Shown here: positions 7,650 through 16,332 of the stretch, piece by piece
Layout: each line of letters begins with the position of its first letter
Position numbering within the stretch: the first letter of the stretch is position 1
From: WHSW01 sp963759295
GTDB lineage: Bacteria > Actinomycetota > Thermoleophilia > Solirubrobacterales > 70-9
DNA length: 64,000 bases
Assembly: GCA_963759295.1 (NCBI GenBank)
Contig: CAVWYT010000010.1
Location: 744,001-808,000 of the forward strand
Direction: 5' to 3'
Notes under the pieces: model-generated
Databases searched by the model: none
Told to the model about the DNA's origin: nothing
Seen by the model: the letters and a program-made list of their open reading frames with translations, nothing else
Position numbers and translations under genes: made by a program

Positions 7650-10619
7650 GTGACCGTGTTGATCGCGCGCCGGCCGAGGGTCCGCGGCCGGGACCCCGAG
7701 GCTATCGGCAGCGAGGAAGAGCGCTACCGGGTCCGGCTCGCGCGGACCGTGGAGCGCTACGGCGGAACGATCGCAAGCAGCCTCGGCAACGAGGTGATGG
7801 CCGTCTTCGGCGTGCCGCGCGTCCACGAGGACGACGCGTTTCGGGCCATCGCCGCGGCGCTCGAAGTCCGAGACGCCCTGGCCCGGGATGCGGTCGACTC
7901 TGGGTCGGCGACTCAGCTCGGAGTCGCGACAGGCGAGGTTCTGGCGAGCAGCTCCGGCCCGGGCAGGGTGTCGGTCGTCGGCGAACCCGTGACCGCCGCC
8001 GAGGAGCTCGAGGACGCCGCCGCGGCCGGGGAGATCCTGCTCGACGCGGACACCCGGCAGCTCGTACGCGGACGAGCGAGGGTCGAGCGGGTCGAGACCG
8101 CAGCGGGACGTGCCTGGCGACTTCGCGACCTCGTGCGCGGACGGCCGGCCGTTGGGTCGCTGAAGGCGCCGCTCGTCGGCCGCACACCCGAGATCGCCCG
8201 GCTCGGGCAAGCGTTCGAAGGCGCGATCCGCGAGCGCATGCTGCATCTGTTCACGATCCTCGGGCCGGCTGGGATCGGGAAATCTCGGCTCGCACAGGAG
8301 TTCGCCACGCTTGCGGCCAGACAGGCCACCGTGCTCGTCGGCCGCTGCGTTCCCTACGGGGAGGGCATCACGTTCTGGCCCTTGCGCGAAATGGTCAGCC
8401 AGCTCACGGTCGCCGGCCCCGCCGGAGAGCTGCTCGGTGATGAACACGACGTGCGGCCGCTCGCCGACGACCTCGAGGAGGCGATCGGCGTCGCGGAGAC
8501 ATCGACCGATCGCGAGGAGATCTTCTGGGCGACGCGAAGCCTCTTCGAAGCACTCGCCCGGCAGCGGCCGCTCGCCGTCTTCTTCGAGGACGTGCACTGG
8601 GCCGAGCCCACCTTCCTCGACCTGCTCGAGTACCTGGCCGAGAGGGTGCGGGGCGCGCCGATCTTCCTGGTCTGCATCGCCCGCCCGGAGCTCCTCGAGG
8701 AGCGCCCGGGCTGGGGCAACGGAAAGCCCAACGCGACCCGACTCCCGCTCGAAAGACTTCCGGATCCGGAGTGCGAGGCGCTGATCGACAACCTCGGTCG
8801 AGGCCTGGCCCACGACACCAGGGCCCGAGTGCTTGAGGCCGCCGATGGAAACCCCCTCTTCATCGAACAGCTCGTCGCAATGCTCGTCGAAGGAGGCGAC
8901 GAAGCCGAGCTCCCGATCCCCCCGACGATCGCGGCGCTGTTGTCGGCGCGCCTGGATCGCCTCGGGCCCGGCGAGCGCGCGGTGATTACGTGCGCCGCCG
9001 TCGTCGGCAAGGAGTTCTCCCGTGAAGCCACGGTCGACCTCCTGCCCGGGGATGCGCGCGGGTTCGTTGGCCGCCACGTCGAGGCTCTGTCTCGCAAGGA
9101 GCTGATCGGGCCCGTTGTGACATCCGAGGCTGGCGAGAGCTTCCGCTTCCGTCACATCCTGATCCAGCAGGCCGCCTACAGAGCCACCCCGAAGCGGGTT
9201 CGCGCGGAGCTTCACGAGCGCTTCGCCACATGGATCGACCGCCGCGCGGGTGGCAGCGCCGCCGCCGATCCTGATCACTGGGAGATCCTCGGCTATCACT
9301 TCGAGCAGGCGTTTCGGTACCGCGCCGAGCTCGGTGCCGTCGGCGACGAGGAGCTCGAGCTCGCGCGTCGGGCCCGCGAGCATCTCGCCTCCGCTGGTCA
9401 GCGGGCGTTCCAGCGCGGAGACATGCCGGCCACGGTGAACCTGCTCGCCCGGGCCGCCTCGCTTCCCTCGAAAGGCGAGGTCGCCATGGCGGAGCTCCCG
9501 GAGCTGGGCTACGCACTGTTCGAGATCGGCGCGGTGGACGAGGCGAGCACCGTGCTCGCCGACGCGCGAGACAACGCACGCGCGGCTGGCGACAGTCACC
9601 TGGAATGGCGCGTCGCCGTCACCCGTGCCCGGATCGAGATGTACAGGGACCCCGAGGGGATAGATCTCGATGCCCTCGCCGCGGAAACGGAGACCGCGAT
9701 CGAGGTGCTGGGCAGGCCCGGCGACGAGGCCGGGTTGGCCAGGGCGTGGATGGTGCTCTCCGACCTTCACTGGAGCAAGGGGAGGCTCCGCGAGACGAGC
9801 GAAGCGGCGAGCAAGGCGGCTGAGCTTGCACGACGCACGGGCAATCGCCGTGAGGTCGGCTGGGCCCTCGGACAGAACGCCCTGTGCGCGATCCACGGTC
9901 CGATGCCGGTCGTGGAGGGTCTGAGCTGGCTCGAGCGGTTGCTGCGCGCGGAGCCCGAGAACCGCACCCTGGATGCGAATTTGTCGGGGTTCGTCACGGT
10001 GCTCGAGGCCATGAGCGGCCGCTTCGCCGAGGCACGGCAGCACATCGAGCAAAGTCGCGCCCTGGCGCGAGACCTCGGGCTGCTGTGGCAGGCGGCGGTC
10101 CAGGAGCTGCTCAGCGGCTACGTCGAGTTGCTGGCCGGCGACCCGGTCGCCGCCGAGCGCGACATGCGGACGGCTGAGGAGGCCTTCCGTGAGATCGGCG
10201 AGGGATGGTTCCTCTCAACGGTCGCGGTCGATCTGCCCCGCGCCGTCTACGAGCAGGGGCGCTACGACGACGCCTTCGCCCTGCTTGAAACCATCGATGA
10301 GGCACCCGCGCCCACCGATCGGGAGTGGCAGATCAAACGTACGGGCATCCCAGCGCGGCTGCTCGCCAGGCGGGGAGAATTCGAGAACGCCGAGACGCTC
10401 GCCCGCGAGGGAGTAGACCTCGCCGCGGACAGCGACTTCGTCGGTTTGCATGCGGACGTCCTTCTCGACCTCGCCGAGGTTCTGTATCTGGCCGGTCGAT
10501 CCGAGGACGCGACCGCGACTACAGCCGAAGCCGTGAGTCTCTACGAGCGCAAGGGCAACGTCGCGTCGGCGAGGCGAGCACGAGACCGCACTCGAACTGT
10601 GCCCCTGGCCCCGAAATAG
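7650..10619 (+). CDS. Cyclase-homology/AAA+ ATPase/TPR regulator, C-terminal part of the frame-split gene
   Basis: 989 residues from a GTG at 7650 (an assumed start); the true gene probably runs on from the BTAD part by removal of one base at about 7560-7613. Order: nucleotide-cyclase homology domain (1-150, RKTVTVLI through VMAVFGVPRVHEDDAFRA), AAA+ ATPase with Walker A GPAGIGKS near 204 and Walker B LAVFFEDVHW near 308, then helical TPR-like repeats to the end. The cyclase domain looks dead: the usual FADLVGST metal-binding segment reads LIARRPRVR and the second Asp (GDAVMAVFG) is Asn. It is therefore more likely a sensory or structural module in an STAND-like regulator. Confidence 0.8.
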   Translation: MTVLIARRPRVRGRDPEAIGSEEERYRVRLARTVERYGGTIASSLGNEVMAVFGVPRVHEDDAFRAIAAALEVRDALARDAVDSGSATQLGVATGEVLASSSGPGRVSVVGEPVTAAEELEDAAAAGEILLDADTRQLVRGRARVERVETAAGRAWRLRDLVRGRPAVGSLKAPLVGRTPEIARLGQAFEGAIRERMLHLFTILGPAGIGKSRLAQEFATLAARQATVLVGRCVPYGEGITFWPLREMVSQLTVAGPAGELLGDEHDVRPLADDLEEAIGVAETSTDREEIFWATRSLFEALARQRPLAVFFEDVHWAEPTFLDLLEYLAERVRGAPIFLVCIARPELLEERPGWGNGKPNATRLPLERLPDPECEALIDNLGRGLAHDTRARVLEAADGNPLFIEQLVAMLVEGGDEAELPIPPTIAALLSARLDRLGPGERAVITCAAVVGKEFSREATVDLLPGDARGFVGRHVEALSRKELIGPVVTSEAGESFRFRHILIQQAAYRATPKRVRAELHERFATWIDRRAGGSAAADPDHWEILGYHFEQAFRYRAELGAVGDEELELARRAREHLASAGQRAFQRGDMPATVNLLARAASLPSKGEVAMAELPELGYALFEIGAVDEASTVLADARDNARAAGDSHLEWRVAVTRARIEMYRDPEGIDLDALAAETETAIEVLGRPGDEAGLARAWMVLSDLHWSKGRLRETSEAASKAAELARRTGNRREVGWALGQNALCAIHGPMPVVEGLSWLERLLRAEPENRTLDANLSGFVTVLEAMSGRFAEARQHIEQSRALARDLGLLWQAAVQELLSGYVELLAGDPVAAERDMRTAEEAFREIGEGWFLSTVAVDLPRAVYEQGRYDDAFALLETIDEAPAPTDREWQIKRTGIPARLLARRGEFENAETLAREGVDLAADSDFVGLHADVLLDLAEVLYLAGRSEDATATTAEAVSLYERKGNVASARRARDRTRTVPLAPK

Positions 10620-10848
10620 ATCTCGAAATCGTGTACGGCTCAAGCCGAAAGGTCGCTGGGTTCAAGTCCCGACCACATCCGCGCGGGGGGAAGCTACTTC
10701 GCCGATAGGACGCCGAACCAGCGCGCCCGGCGGTGCGAGCCGAACTGCTCGTTCGCCGCCGATCGCCGCGGCGGCCGAACTCCTCGCCGCCGATCCGCGA
10801 GCGATGCAAGTGCAGTCGTCGGGACGACGCCGACGCCAAAGGTCGGCT

Positions 10849-10927
10849 CTAGTCGACGACCTTGAACTTGTCCTTCGCCCCAGAGCGCGATGAGCGCCGG
10901 CCAGATCAGAGCGAGCGCGCAGATCAC
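10849..10927 (-). CDS. Possible 25-residue membrane peptide with one extra base
   Basis: From the GTG at 10927 the reading is MICALALIWPALIALW, a hydrophobic helix. After skipping one base it continues AKDKFKVVD and a TAG at 10849-10851. The same one-base excess is seen in nine larger genes of this window. Short length makes this uncertain. Confidence 0.25.
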
Positions 10928-10991
10928 TGCGCGGATTTATGACTGGGTGCCCAGACGTCCCGCTCAGCGCACTGGATTGCGAGAACTGAAC

Positions 10992-11040
10992 GCCCGGGCG
11001 CTTTGCGGAAGTGACGACCGCAGGGGCCAAGCGCCCGGGC
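10992..11040. repeat. 12-bp inverted repeat
   Basis: GCCCGGGCGCTT at 10992-11003 pairs perfectly with AAGCGCCCGGGC at 11029-11040 across 25 bases. It may be a terminator or leader hairpin; no neighbouring gene ends immediately before it. Confidence 0.5.
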
Positions 11041-11268
11041 ATTTCCGACCCAAACACACAAGGAAAGGACGATGTGGACATGAGTCACGCGCCCGACCGG
11101 TGCGAGGGGTTGGCGTCTCGCACTTTGAAACGCTCGTGGGTGTGACGCGTCAACCGGCGGTGTTGGCTTTCCCGACCGCCACGGCGCACGCTCATCTAGG
11201 GCGTGGAGATAGACAACCGCTTGCGCCCGATCTACGCTCGTCTCGGAGCCGAATAACCGAGGGGAGGC

Positions 11269-11712
11269 ATGATGGTCGCGAACAGCATCGAGATCGCTCG
11301 GAAACCCGAGGAGGTATTCGCCTTTATCGACCAGGCGGATCGGCATCCCGAGTGGCAGGAGAAGCTCGTCAGCTCCAAACGGCAAACAGAGGGCCCGCTG
11401 CAGGTGGGCAGCCGCATCGACCAGGTGCGACGCGTCCCCGGCGGACCTCGTGAGTTCACGATCGAGGTCACCGAGCACGATCCTCCGCGCAAGATCGCCT
11501 GGCGTGCGCTCAAAGGTCCGGTGCGACCCGTGGGCACGGTCACGGTCGAGCCCTTGGCGGATGGCTCGCGCTCGCGGCTCACGGTCCAAATCGAAATGCG
11601 AGGCCAGAGCCTCCTCGGGAAGCTGATCGCTCCGCTTGCGAGTCGGGACGCCGCCAGGCAACTCCCGAAGGATCACACGCGCCTCAAGGAGGTGCTCGAG
11701 CGCGGCGCTTGA
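11269..11712 (+). CDS. SRPBCC family protein (polyketide cyclase/dehydrase-like)
   Basis: A 147-residue START/Bet v 1-like protein. Features are the family opening ANSIEIARKPEEVFAFIDQADRHPEWQEKL, the strand EVTEHDPPRKIAWRAL, the TVTVEPLADGSRSRLTVQIEM hairpin and a long C-terminal helix. These proteins form a hydrophobic cavity and may bind lipids or polyketide-like ligands; no catalytic residue can be named. Two adjacent ATGs (11269, 11272) follow GAGGGGAGG, so either can serve. It stands alone; the region after the stop contains only decayed NTF2-like pieces. Confidence 0.8.
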   Translation: MMVANSIEIARKPEEVFAFIDQADRHPEWQEKLVSSKRQTEGPLQVGSRIDQVRRVPGGPREFTIEVTEHDPPRKIAWRALKGPVRPVGTVTVEPLADGSRSRLTVQIEMRGQSLLGKLIAPLASRDAARQLPKDHTRLKEVLERGA

Positions 11713-11753
11713 TCTGCGGCCGGGACTGGCTGCTCGCGAGATACTCCGTAGCG

Positions 11754-11933
11754 AGGTCGCAGGAGAACGCGGAAGTCGTGCGGCGCTATCTCGGGAGGAG
11801 GATCAATGCGCTGAACGTCCAGGTGCTCGACCCGGTCATGCAGTCCTTCATGGCGAGGGTTGGGTTGGGCGAGGATCCCAAGGTCCCGGAGCCAAGCGTC
11901 AACGCCGAAACGCCTCGAACACAGCTCGGATGA
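11754..11933 (+). pseudogene. Decayed NTF2-like 5' fragment
   Basis: The reading AGG-TCG-CAG-GAG-AAC gives SQENAEVVRRYL, the family start with ATG changed to AGG. It is preceded by a TAG at 11749-11751 as in the intact junctions. After about 12 codons similarity is lost (INALNVQVLDPV) and the frame stops at 11933. Confidence 0.55.
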
Positions 11934-11953
11934 TCTCGACGTTCTCCTGCTAC
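11899..11953 (-). pseudogene. Decayed NTF2-like 5' fragment, opposite strand
   Basis: On the minus strand the bases read QENVEIIRAVFEAFRR followed by TGA (complement 11899-11901). The ATG-TCG part is damaged. It is a second relic of the family start, facing the one at 11754. Confidence 0.55.
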
Positions 11954-12031
11954 CTCGGCCAGGCAGTATCCCCCGGTAGGGGGGCGGTGCAAAACGCCCT
12001 CAGCCCGATCCATCGATAGCGCATGACCCGC

Positions 12032-12256
12032 CTAGCTCGCGTGATCGCGGGAGATGTGTTCCGCCACGGCTTCCTGAGTGCCGAATAGCTGACCACACGC
12101 GACGCAGGCGACCTCGGACCCAGCGACCACCTCGGTCCCCCCGCGTGCCTCCTCGTACGCCCGCAGGCGGACCACCGACGGGATGACGATGAGCCAGATG
12201 AGGACGATCGCGATGCCGATCGTGATTCCGAGTTCAACCGAGATCAGCGCAACCAT
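12032..12256 (-). CDS. Small membrane protein with a C2H2-type zinc-finger-like motif
   Basis: 74 residues. The first 30 form one transmembrane segment (ISVELGITIGIAIVLIWLIV). The C-terminal part, presumably cytoplasmic, contains Cys51-x2-Cys54-x12-His67-x4-His72 with the usual Phe after the second Cys (CGQLF), the spacing of a classical C2H2 finger. Fingers of this kind are rare in bacteria (Ros/MucR type and scattered small proteins). Zinc binding is inferred from the four ligands; a DNA or protein target is unknown. It is divergent from the DUF4242 gene further on. Confidence 0.65.
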   Translation of the reverse strand: MVALISVELGITIGIAIVLIWLIVIPSVVRLRAYEEARGGTEVVAGSEVACVACGQLFGTQEAVAEHISRDHAS

Positions 12257-12528
12257 GACCCAACCTCAACCGCCACCAGCCAGTCGGGGAGGAGTGAACG
12301 TGCATCTCCACGAGGACGTTTACCCCTCGCGGGACCCCGGAAACGACGGCTTCCCAGCTGCGGTTCACGAGTATCGGCGCAAGGAAGATGGCGCACAGAA
12401 GCCGTGCCCTTGTGGCGAGATACGGCAACGCTCGACCGAATTACGGCAATTCAGCGGTTGTGGCGGTGGGGTGGCTACGCCTACGGTCGTCATCGCAAGC
12501 AACCAAACCCACCCGAAGGGAGCAACCG

Positions 12529-12813
12529 ATGAAGACATTCATGATCGAGCGCGAGATTCCCGGCGCCAGCGAGCTCACCGACGAGCAGCTGCGCGGCATC
12601 ACCAGCACGTCAAACGACGCGGTCGCATCGCTCAGAAAGCCGTACACGTGGCTGCACAGCTACGTCGCTGGCGACAAGATCTACTGCATCCACCAGGCCG
12701 AGGATGCGGACGTCATCCGCAACCACGCGAAGGCCGGCGGGTTCCCGGCCAACCTGGTGGCCGAGGTGGCATCGGTCTTCGACAGCACCGGGCCGCGCGA
12801 GCTGCCGCGCTAG
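12529..12813 (+). CDS. DUF4242 family protein (SCO4226-like)
   Basis: 94 residues from the ATG at 12529, well placed after GAAGGGAG. It matches the DUF4242 pattern: MKTFMIEREIPGASELTDEQL, the central KPYTWLHSYVAGDKIYC strand pair, the ADVIRNHAKAGGFPANLV helix and a short tail. The Streptomyces relative SCO4226 is described as a nickel-binding ferredoxin-like-fold protein; whether this one binds metal is not shown. It stands alone between the zinc-finger-like gene and LtrA. Longer upstream readings in the same frame are not convincing. Confidence 0.85.
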   Translation: MKTFMIEREIPGASELTDEQLRGITSTSNDAVASLRKPYTWLHSYVAGDKIYCIHQAEDADVIRNHAKAGGFPANLVAEVASVFDSTGPRELPR

Positions 12814-12863
12814 AAATCCCGGCGGGCTCGCGGGCAGCCTGACCGGGCGATGCCTGACACCCC

Positions 12864-14099
12864 TCAACTTGAGGGTTCTCCTGACCCGGCCGGGGCCGCC
12901 GGCGCCAGGTCCACGTCCTCGATCCCGTGGTCGAAGGCGTAGCGCACCCGGCCCCGCCCCTCGCCGTAGCTGATCGTCTCGTGGACGATCAGCGCGCAGA
13001 GGAGACCGACGACGACGGCGAGCGTGGCGAGCGAGGGGACTTCGAGCGCGAGCGGAAGAAGCGCGAACATCACGAGGGCCAGCAGGAGGCGGCGCCGGCT
13101 CAGCGTGCCGGCGCCACGCAGGCGGACGGCGACGTGACCGAGGAGGTAGATCCCGACGCCTCCCACGAGCGCGAACGCCGGCAGCGTCTTCAGCGGGTCC
13201 TCGACGTGTGCGAGCGTGTCGTGGAGGCCGAACGCGGTGATGACGATGCCGGCGACGAGCGGGAAGTGGAGATAGGAGTAGACGTCCCGTGCCAGCTCGT
13301 TGCGCTCACGACCCTCGGCGGCGCGGACGAGGCGACGGACGTTGGCGATCGCGACGATGTCGAAATAGATCCACCAGAGTTCACAGACGAGGGCGATTCC
13401 GAGCACCGCGGCGGCCGCCACGCCCAGGCCGAGTCCGACGTCGGCGGCAACTCCGAGCGCGACGATCGACTCCCCGAGGGCGACGATCACGATCAGGCCG
13501 TGGCGCTCCGCGAAGTGCTCTGGCACCAGCCGCCAGCCCCCCGCTGGCGCGAAATACGGCTCGGCCATGTCGAGCGCGAGCGCGAGCGTCCAGACCGCGG
13601 CCTGCCAACCCGTGTCGAGGAACGAACCGCCGACGAGCAGGGCGCAGCCGACCATGGTGCCCGCGGCGAATCCGGAAACCGAGTGCCGTAGCGCCGCATC
13701 GTCGCGGCTCGCAAGCAGGAACAGCGCGATGTGGCCGGCACGGACGGCGCAATAGGCGAGGGCAAACTCGAGCGCTCCGTCGCCGAACGCATCGGGGAGG
13801 CTGAGCGCAACGAGCAGGAGCGCCGCCATCGCGGCAAAGATCGCGAGCCGCACCGCCCCCTCCTCGGGGTCGAGGACACTGGTCAGCCACGCGTACCCGA
13901 CCCACGCCCACCAAAGAAGCGCGAGGATGAGGACGCTCTCCCCGAGCCCTGCCCAACTCGCCTGCTCGACCATCAGCGTCGTGCACTGCGTGATCGCGAG
14001 CACGAAGACGAGGTCGAAGAAGAGCTCGAGCGGCTTCACCCGCGAGCCCTCTCGCATCACCGCGGTCAGCCGTGAAGGACGCGCACCCTGGGTCGCCAT
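12864..14099 (-). CDS. Low temperature requirement protein A (LtrA) family membrane protein
   Basis: 411 residues from the ATG at 14099. The LtrA signature VKPLELFFDLVFVLAITQ opens the protein and is followed by about ten hydrophobic segments, including WWAWVGYAWLTS and the central ERHGLIVIVALGESIVALG motif that is diagnostic for the family. Role unknown; the Listeria gene was linked to growth in cold. The frame stays open upstream to a GTG at 14201 and there reads like SAM-methyltransferase motif I, which is treated as a relic rather than part of LtrA. Confidence 0.88.
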   Translation of the reverse strand: MATQGARPSRLTAVMREGSRVKPLELFFDLVFVLAITQCTTLMVEQASWAGLGESVLILALLWWAWVGYAWLTSVLDPEEGAVRLAIFAAMAALLLVALSLPDAFGDGALEFALAYCAVRAGHIALFLLASRDDAALRHSVSGFAAGTMVGCALLVGGSFLDTGWQAAVWTLALALDMAEPYFAPAGGWRLVPEHFAERHGLIVIVALGESIVALGVAADVGLGLGVAAAAVLGIALVCELWWIYFDIVAIANVRRLVRAAEGRERNELARDVYSYLHFPLVAGIVITAFGLHDTLAHVEDPLKTLPAFALVGGVGIYLLGHVAVRLRGAGTLSRRRLLLALVMFALLPLALEVPSLATLAVVVGLLCALIVHETISYGEGRGRVRYAFDHGIEDVDLAPAAPAGSGEPSS

Positions 14100-14101
14100 C
14101 C

Positions 14102-14201
14102 TCAAATCATCGCGCTCGGGGTCGCCGCTCGCCTGTGCGTCGCCGACGACGGCCGCCAGCTCCGCCGTCAGCCGGCCCGTCGCGCAGCCGACCTCGAGCA
14201 C
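14102..14201 (-). pseudogene. Methyltransferase motif I relic in front of LtrA
   Basis: Upstream of and in frame with LtrA the minus strand reads VLEVGCATGRLTAELAAVVG, the textbook glycine-rich motif I of class I SAM methyltransferases. No other part of such an enzyme is present, and the frame upstream is closed by TGA 16 codons earlier. It is probably a gene remnant read through into LtrA. Confidence 0.45.
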
Positions 14202-14274
14202 GCTGGCGGCGCGGGATGCCGGCGAATTCGCTCAGACCACGGGGAGCGGCCCGCTGTAGCGGTCAAGGTCGCGG

Positions 14275-15535
14275 TCATACGGATGCGGGCCTGAGGTCTC
14301 CGGCACGACGGCCTGCTTCGCTCAGATCTATTGCTACCCACAGTCCCGACGCGGCGGTAAGGCCGGCGACGATCGCGATCGCTCCGCCGTAGCCGACCGC
14401 GTCCGCCGCGATCCCGGCGATCAAGCCGCCGGCGACGTATCCCATGTCGCGCCAGAACCGGTAGACCCCGACCGCTGGCGCGCGTGCGACCGGGGAGACG
14501 GCATCCGAGACCGCAGCGATCAGCGTCGGATAGACGAGCGCGGTGCCCCCGCCGAGAATCACGGCCGCCACGGCGGCAAGCGCGACCGCGCCCTCTGAAG
14601 CCGCGAGCCCCCCGAGGGCCAGCGTCTGCAACAGCATGCCGGCGACGATCAGCGGCTTGCGCCCGATCCGATCGGACCAGCGGCCGGCGAAGATCTGTCC
14701 GACTCCCCACACGGCCGGATATATCCCCGCCACCAGGCCGATCTGTGCCGCCGACGCCCCGTTGGCGGCGAGGAAGAGCGGAACCAACCCCCATGCCACC
14801 GCGTCGTTGAGGTTGTTGACGAGGCCGGCCTGCGAGCACGCGCGCAGCGCGGGCCGACGAAACGATCCATCCGCGAAGGCACTCCGAAGCCCCGGTGGCG
14901 TCTCGTTGCTGTCGTGCTCACCGGCTCGCTGCTCGGCCTGCACGTGGGCGGCCGTGTCGCGCACGAGTGCGGCCGAGAGGACCAGCGCCACCGAAGCGAT
15001 CGCCGCCCCACCGACGACGAGGACGTCGCGGGCGGCGAACTCGGCCGCCAGCCAGCCGGTCAGCGCGGCGGCGGCGGCGACCCCTCCGTAGCCCGCCGCC
15101 TCGTTCAACCCCAGCGCGAACCCCCGTCGCTTCGGCCCCACGAGGTCGATCTTCATCACTACGGTCATCGACCAGGCGAGGCCCTGGTTGATTCCGAGGA
15201 GGACGTTGGCGGCGACGATCCAGCCCCAGGTCGGCGCGACCGCGATCAGCACCGGCACCGGCAGCGCCGCGAGCCAGCCGGCGACCAGCAGCCGGCGTCG
15301 CCCCGCACGCTGGGCCCCAACGCCGGCTGCGAGATTAGTCAGCGACTTGGCGAGGCCGAAGGCGACGATGAACGAGAGCACCGCGGCGCTGGAGGTGAGC
15401 CCGAAGTCGGTCCTCGCCGATCAGCGGCAGGGTCGAGCGCTCGAGCCCGACCATCGCCCCGACGAAGGCGTTGACCGCGACGAGCAGCGAGAACTGCGCG
15501 AGGTTCTCGCGCAGGCCGAGGCGGACCGCCGCCAT
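14275..15535 (-). CDS. MFS transporter, one frameshift
   Basis: The gene begins at the ATG at 15535 (AAVRLGLRENLAQFSLLVAV) and needs one base removed near 15409 to continue as DFGLTSSAAVLSFIVAFGLAK through to the stop at 14275, about 419 residues. Twelve hydrophobic segments are visible. The MFS loop signature is present in the second half (GRWSDRIGRKPLIVAG), and a degenerate one in the first (VGAQRAGRRRLLVAG). The RRGFALGLNEAAGYGG segment resembles drug or metabolite exporters. Substrate unknown. The adjacent hydrolase gene ends two bases beyond its start, so the two may be cotranscribed. Confidence 0.8.
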
Positions 15536-15537
15536 GG

Positions 15538-16299
15538 CTAGGCCCGCTCCAGCGCCCTGCCCGCGCGGTTGAGGGCGACGATCTCGCCCTGCTGCTCCGG
15601 TGCCGGTGGGATGTCGCGGACGAGGGCTGCGACGAACTCGTCCTCCGACTCGAACTGAACCGCGGCGTTATGGCGGCGCTCGAACCCAATCGTCGATGCC
15701 GGGTGGCCCGAGAGCCCGCGGCCGCAGACCGAGCCCGAGTAGTGGGCGGGGTAGAGGAGGAGGTGGTCGGGGAGGGTGAGGAGCCGCTCGGTGATCGAGC
15801 GGTACAGGGCTCGCGCCATGTCCTCGACGGTCTCGCCCCCGTGCGCATGCAGGTCTGGGCGGCCAGCGTCGCCGACTAGCAGGGCATCGCCGGTGAGAAC
15901 GAACCAGGGATCGTCGACGCGGGCATGGTCAGTGACCAGATAGGCGTGATGGGCACCGGCGTGTCCGGGGGTCGCGATCGCCGCGAGCTCGGTGTTCCCA
16001 ACGGTGACCTTCTCGCCATCGGCGAGAGGATGGTGCGCGAACTCCACCCCGGCACCCTCCGGTAGGTACCCGGTCGCCCCGGTTCGCTCGACCAGTACGG
16101 GCAGGCCGGAGACGTGGTCGGCCTGTACGTGGGTCTCGAGGACCGCCGCGATCTCCGCCCCCTGAGCTTCGGCACGAGCGATGTAGTCGTCGACGAGGTC
16201 GACGTGGGGATCGACCGCCGCGAGCTTCCCCTTGCTCTTGCAGCCGAGCAGGTAGGACGCGCACGCGGTCTCGTCGTTGAGGAGTTGTCGGAAGTACAT
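15538..16299 (-). CDS. MBL-fold persulfide dioxygenase-like hydrolase
   Basis: 253 residues from the ATG at 16299, chosen because it gives the family start MYFRQLLNDETACASYLLGC. Metal-site motifs are THVQADHVSG (56-65), GHAGAHHAYL, TGDALLVGDAGRPDL, and LLLYPAHY. In glutathione-persulfide dioxygenases (ETHE1/Blh) the first motif is HxHxDH; here the second His is Gln59. The GRPDL and final His motifs are intact, so iron binding is still plausible. Divergent from an ArsR-rhodanese regulator, which places it in sulfide or persulfide detoxification. The MFS gene follows directly. Confidence 0.82.
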   Translation of the reverse strand: MYFRQLLNDETACASYLLGCKSKGKLAAVDPHVDLVDDYIARAEAQGAEIAAVLETHVQADHVSGLPVLVERTGATGYLPEGAGVEFAHHPLADGEKVTVGNTELAAIATPGHAGAHHAYLVTDHARVDDPWFVLTGDALLVGDAGRPDLHAHGGETVEDMARALYRSITERLLTLPDHLLLYPAHYSGSVCGRGLSGHPASTIGFERRHNAAVQFESEDEFVAALVRDIPPAPEQQGEIVALNRAGRALERA

Positions 16300-16332
16300 G
16301 GCGTTCGCCTCCGTGCGGCGTTGTTGGGTAGC

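Larger units (their letters stand above)
10620..11268. other. Gene-poor interval of about 650 bases
   Basis: No full-length gene is supported. It holds a tRNA-like 3' piece (T-arm-like GGGTTCAAGTCCC near 10660), a possible tiny membrane peptide on the minus strand (10849-10927), a 12-bp inverted repeat (10992-11040), and a ribosome-binding-site-like AAGGAAAGG before two short readings starting ATG at 11071 and 11080 (3 and 22 codons). The rest shows no coding pattern I trust. Confidence 0.5.
11713..12031. other. Interval of about 320 bases with decayed NTF2-like pieces and a C/G-run palindrome
   Basis: No intact gene. It carries two opposed relics of the MSQENVE start (see separate entries) and, at 11969-11983, ATCCCCC-GGTA-GGGGGG, which resembles a CsoR-type copper operator but does not precede a gene in either direction at a normal distance. 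Confidence 0.5.

Noticed and set aside
7227..10052. A 941-codon minus-strand open reading frame
   Set aside because: It is antisense to the BTAD/AAA+ gene, has no recognisable domains, and its openness follows from high GC content.
10625..10690. Complete tRNA gene
   Set aside because: Only a T-arm-like part can be found; no acceptor or anticodon stem pairs with it.
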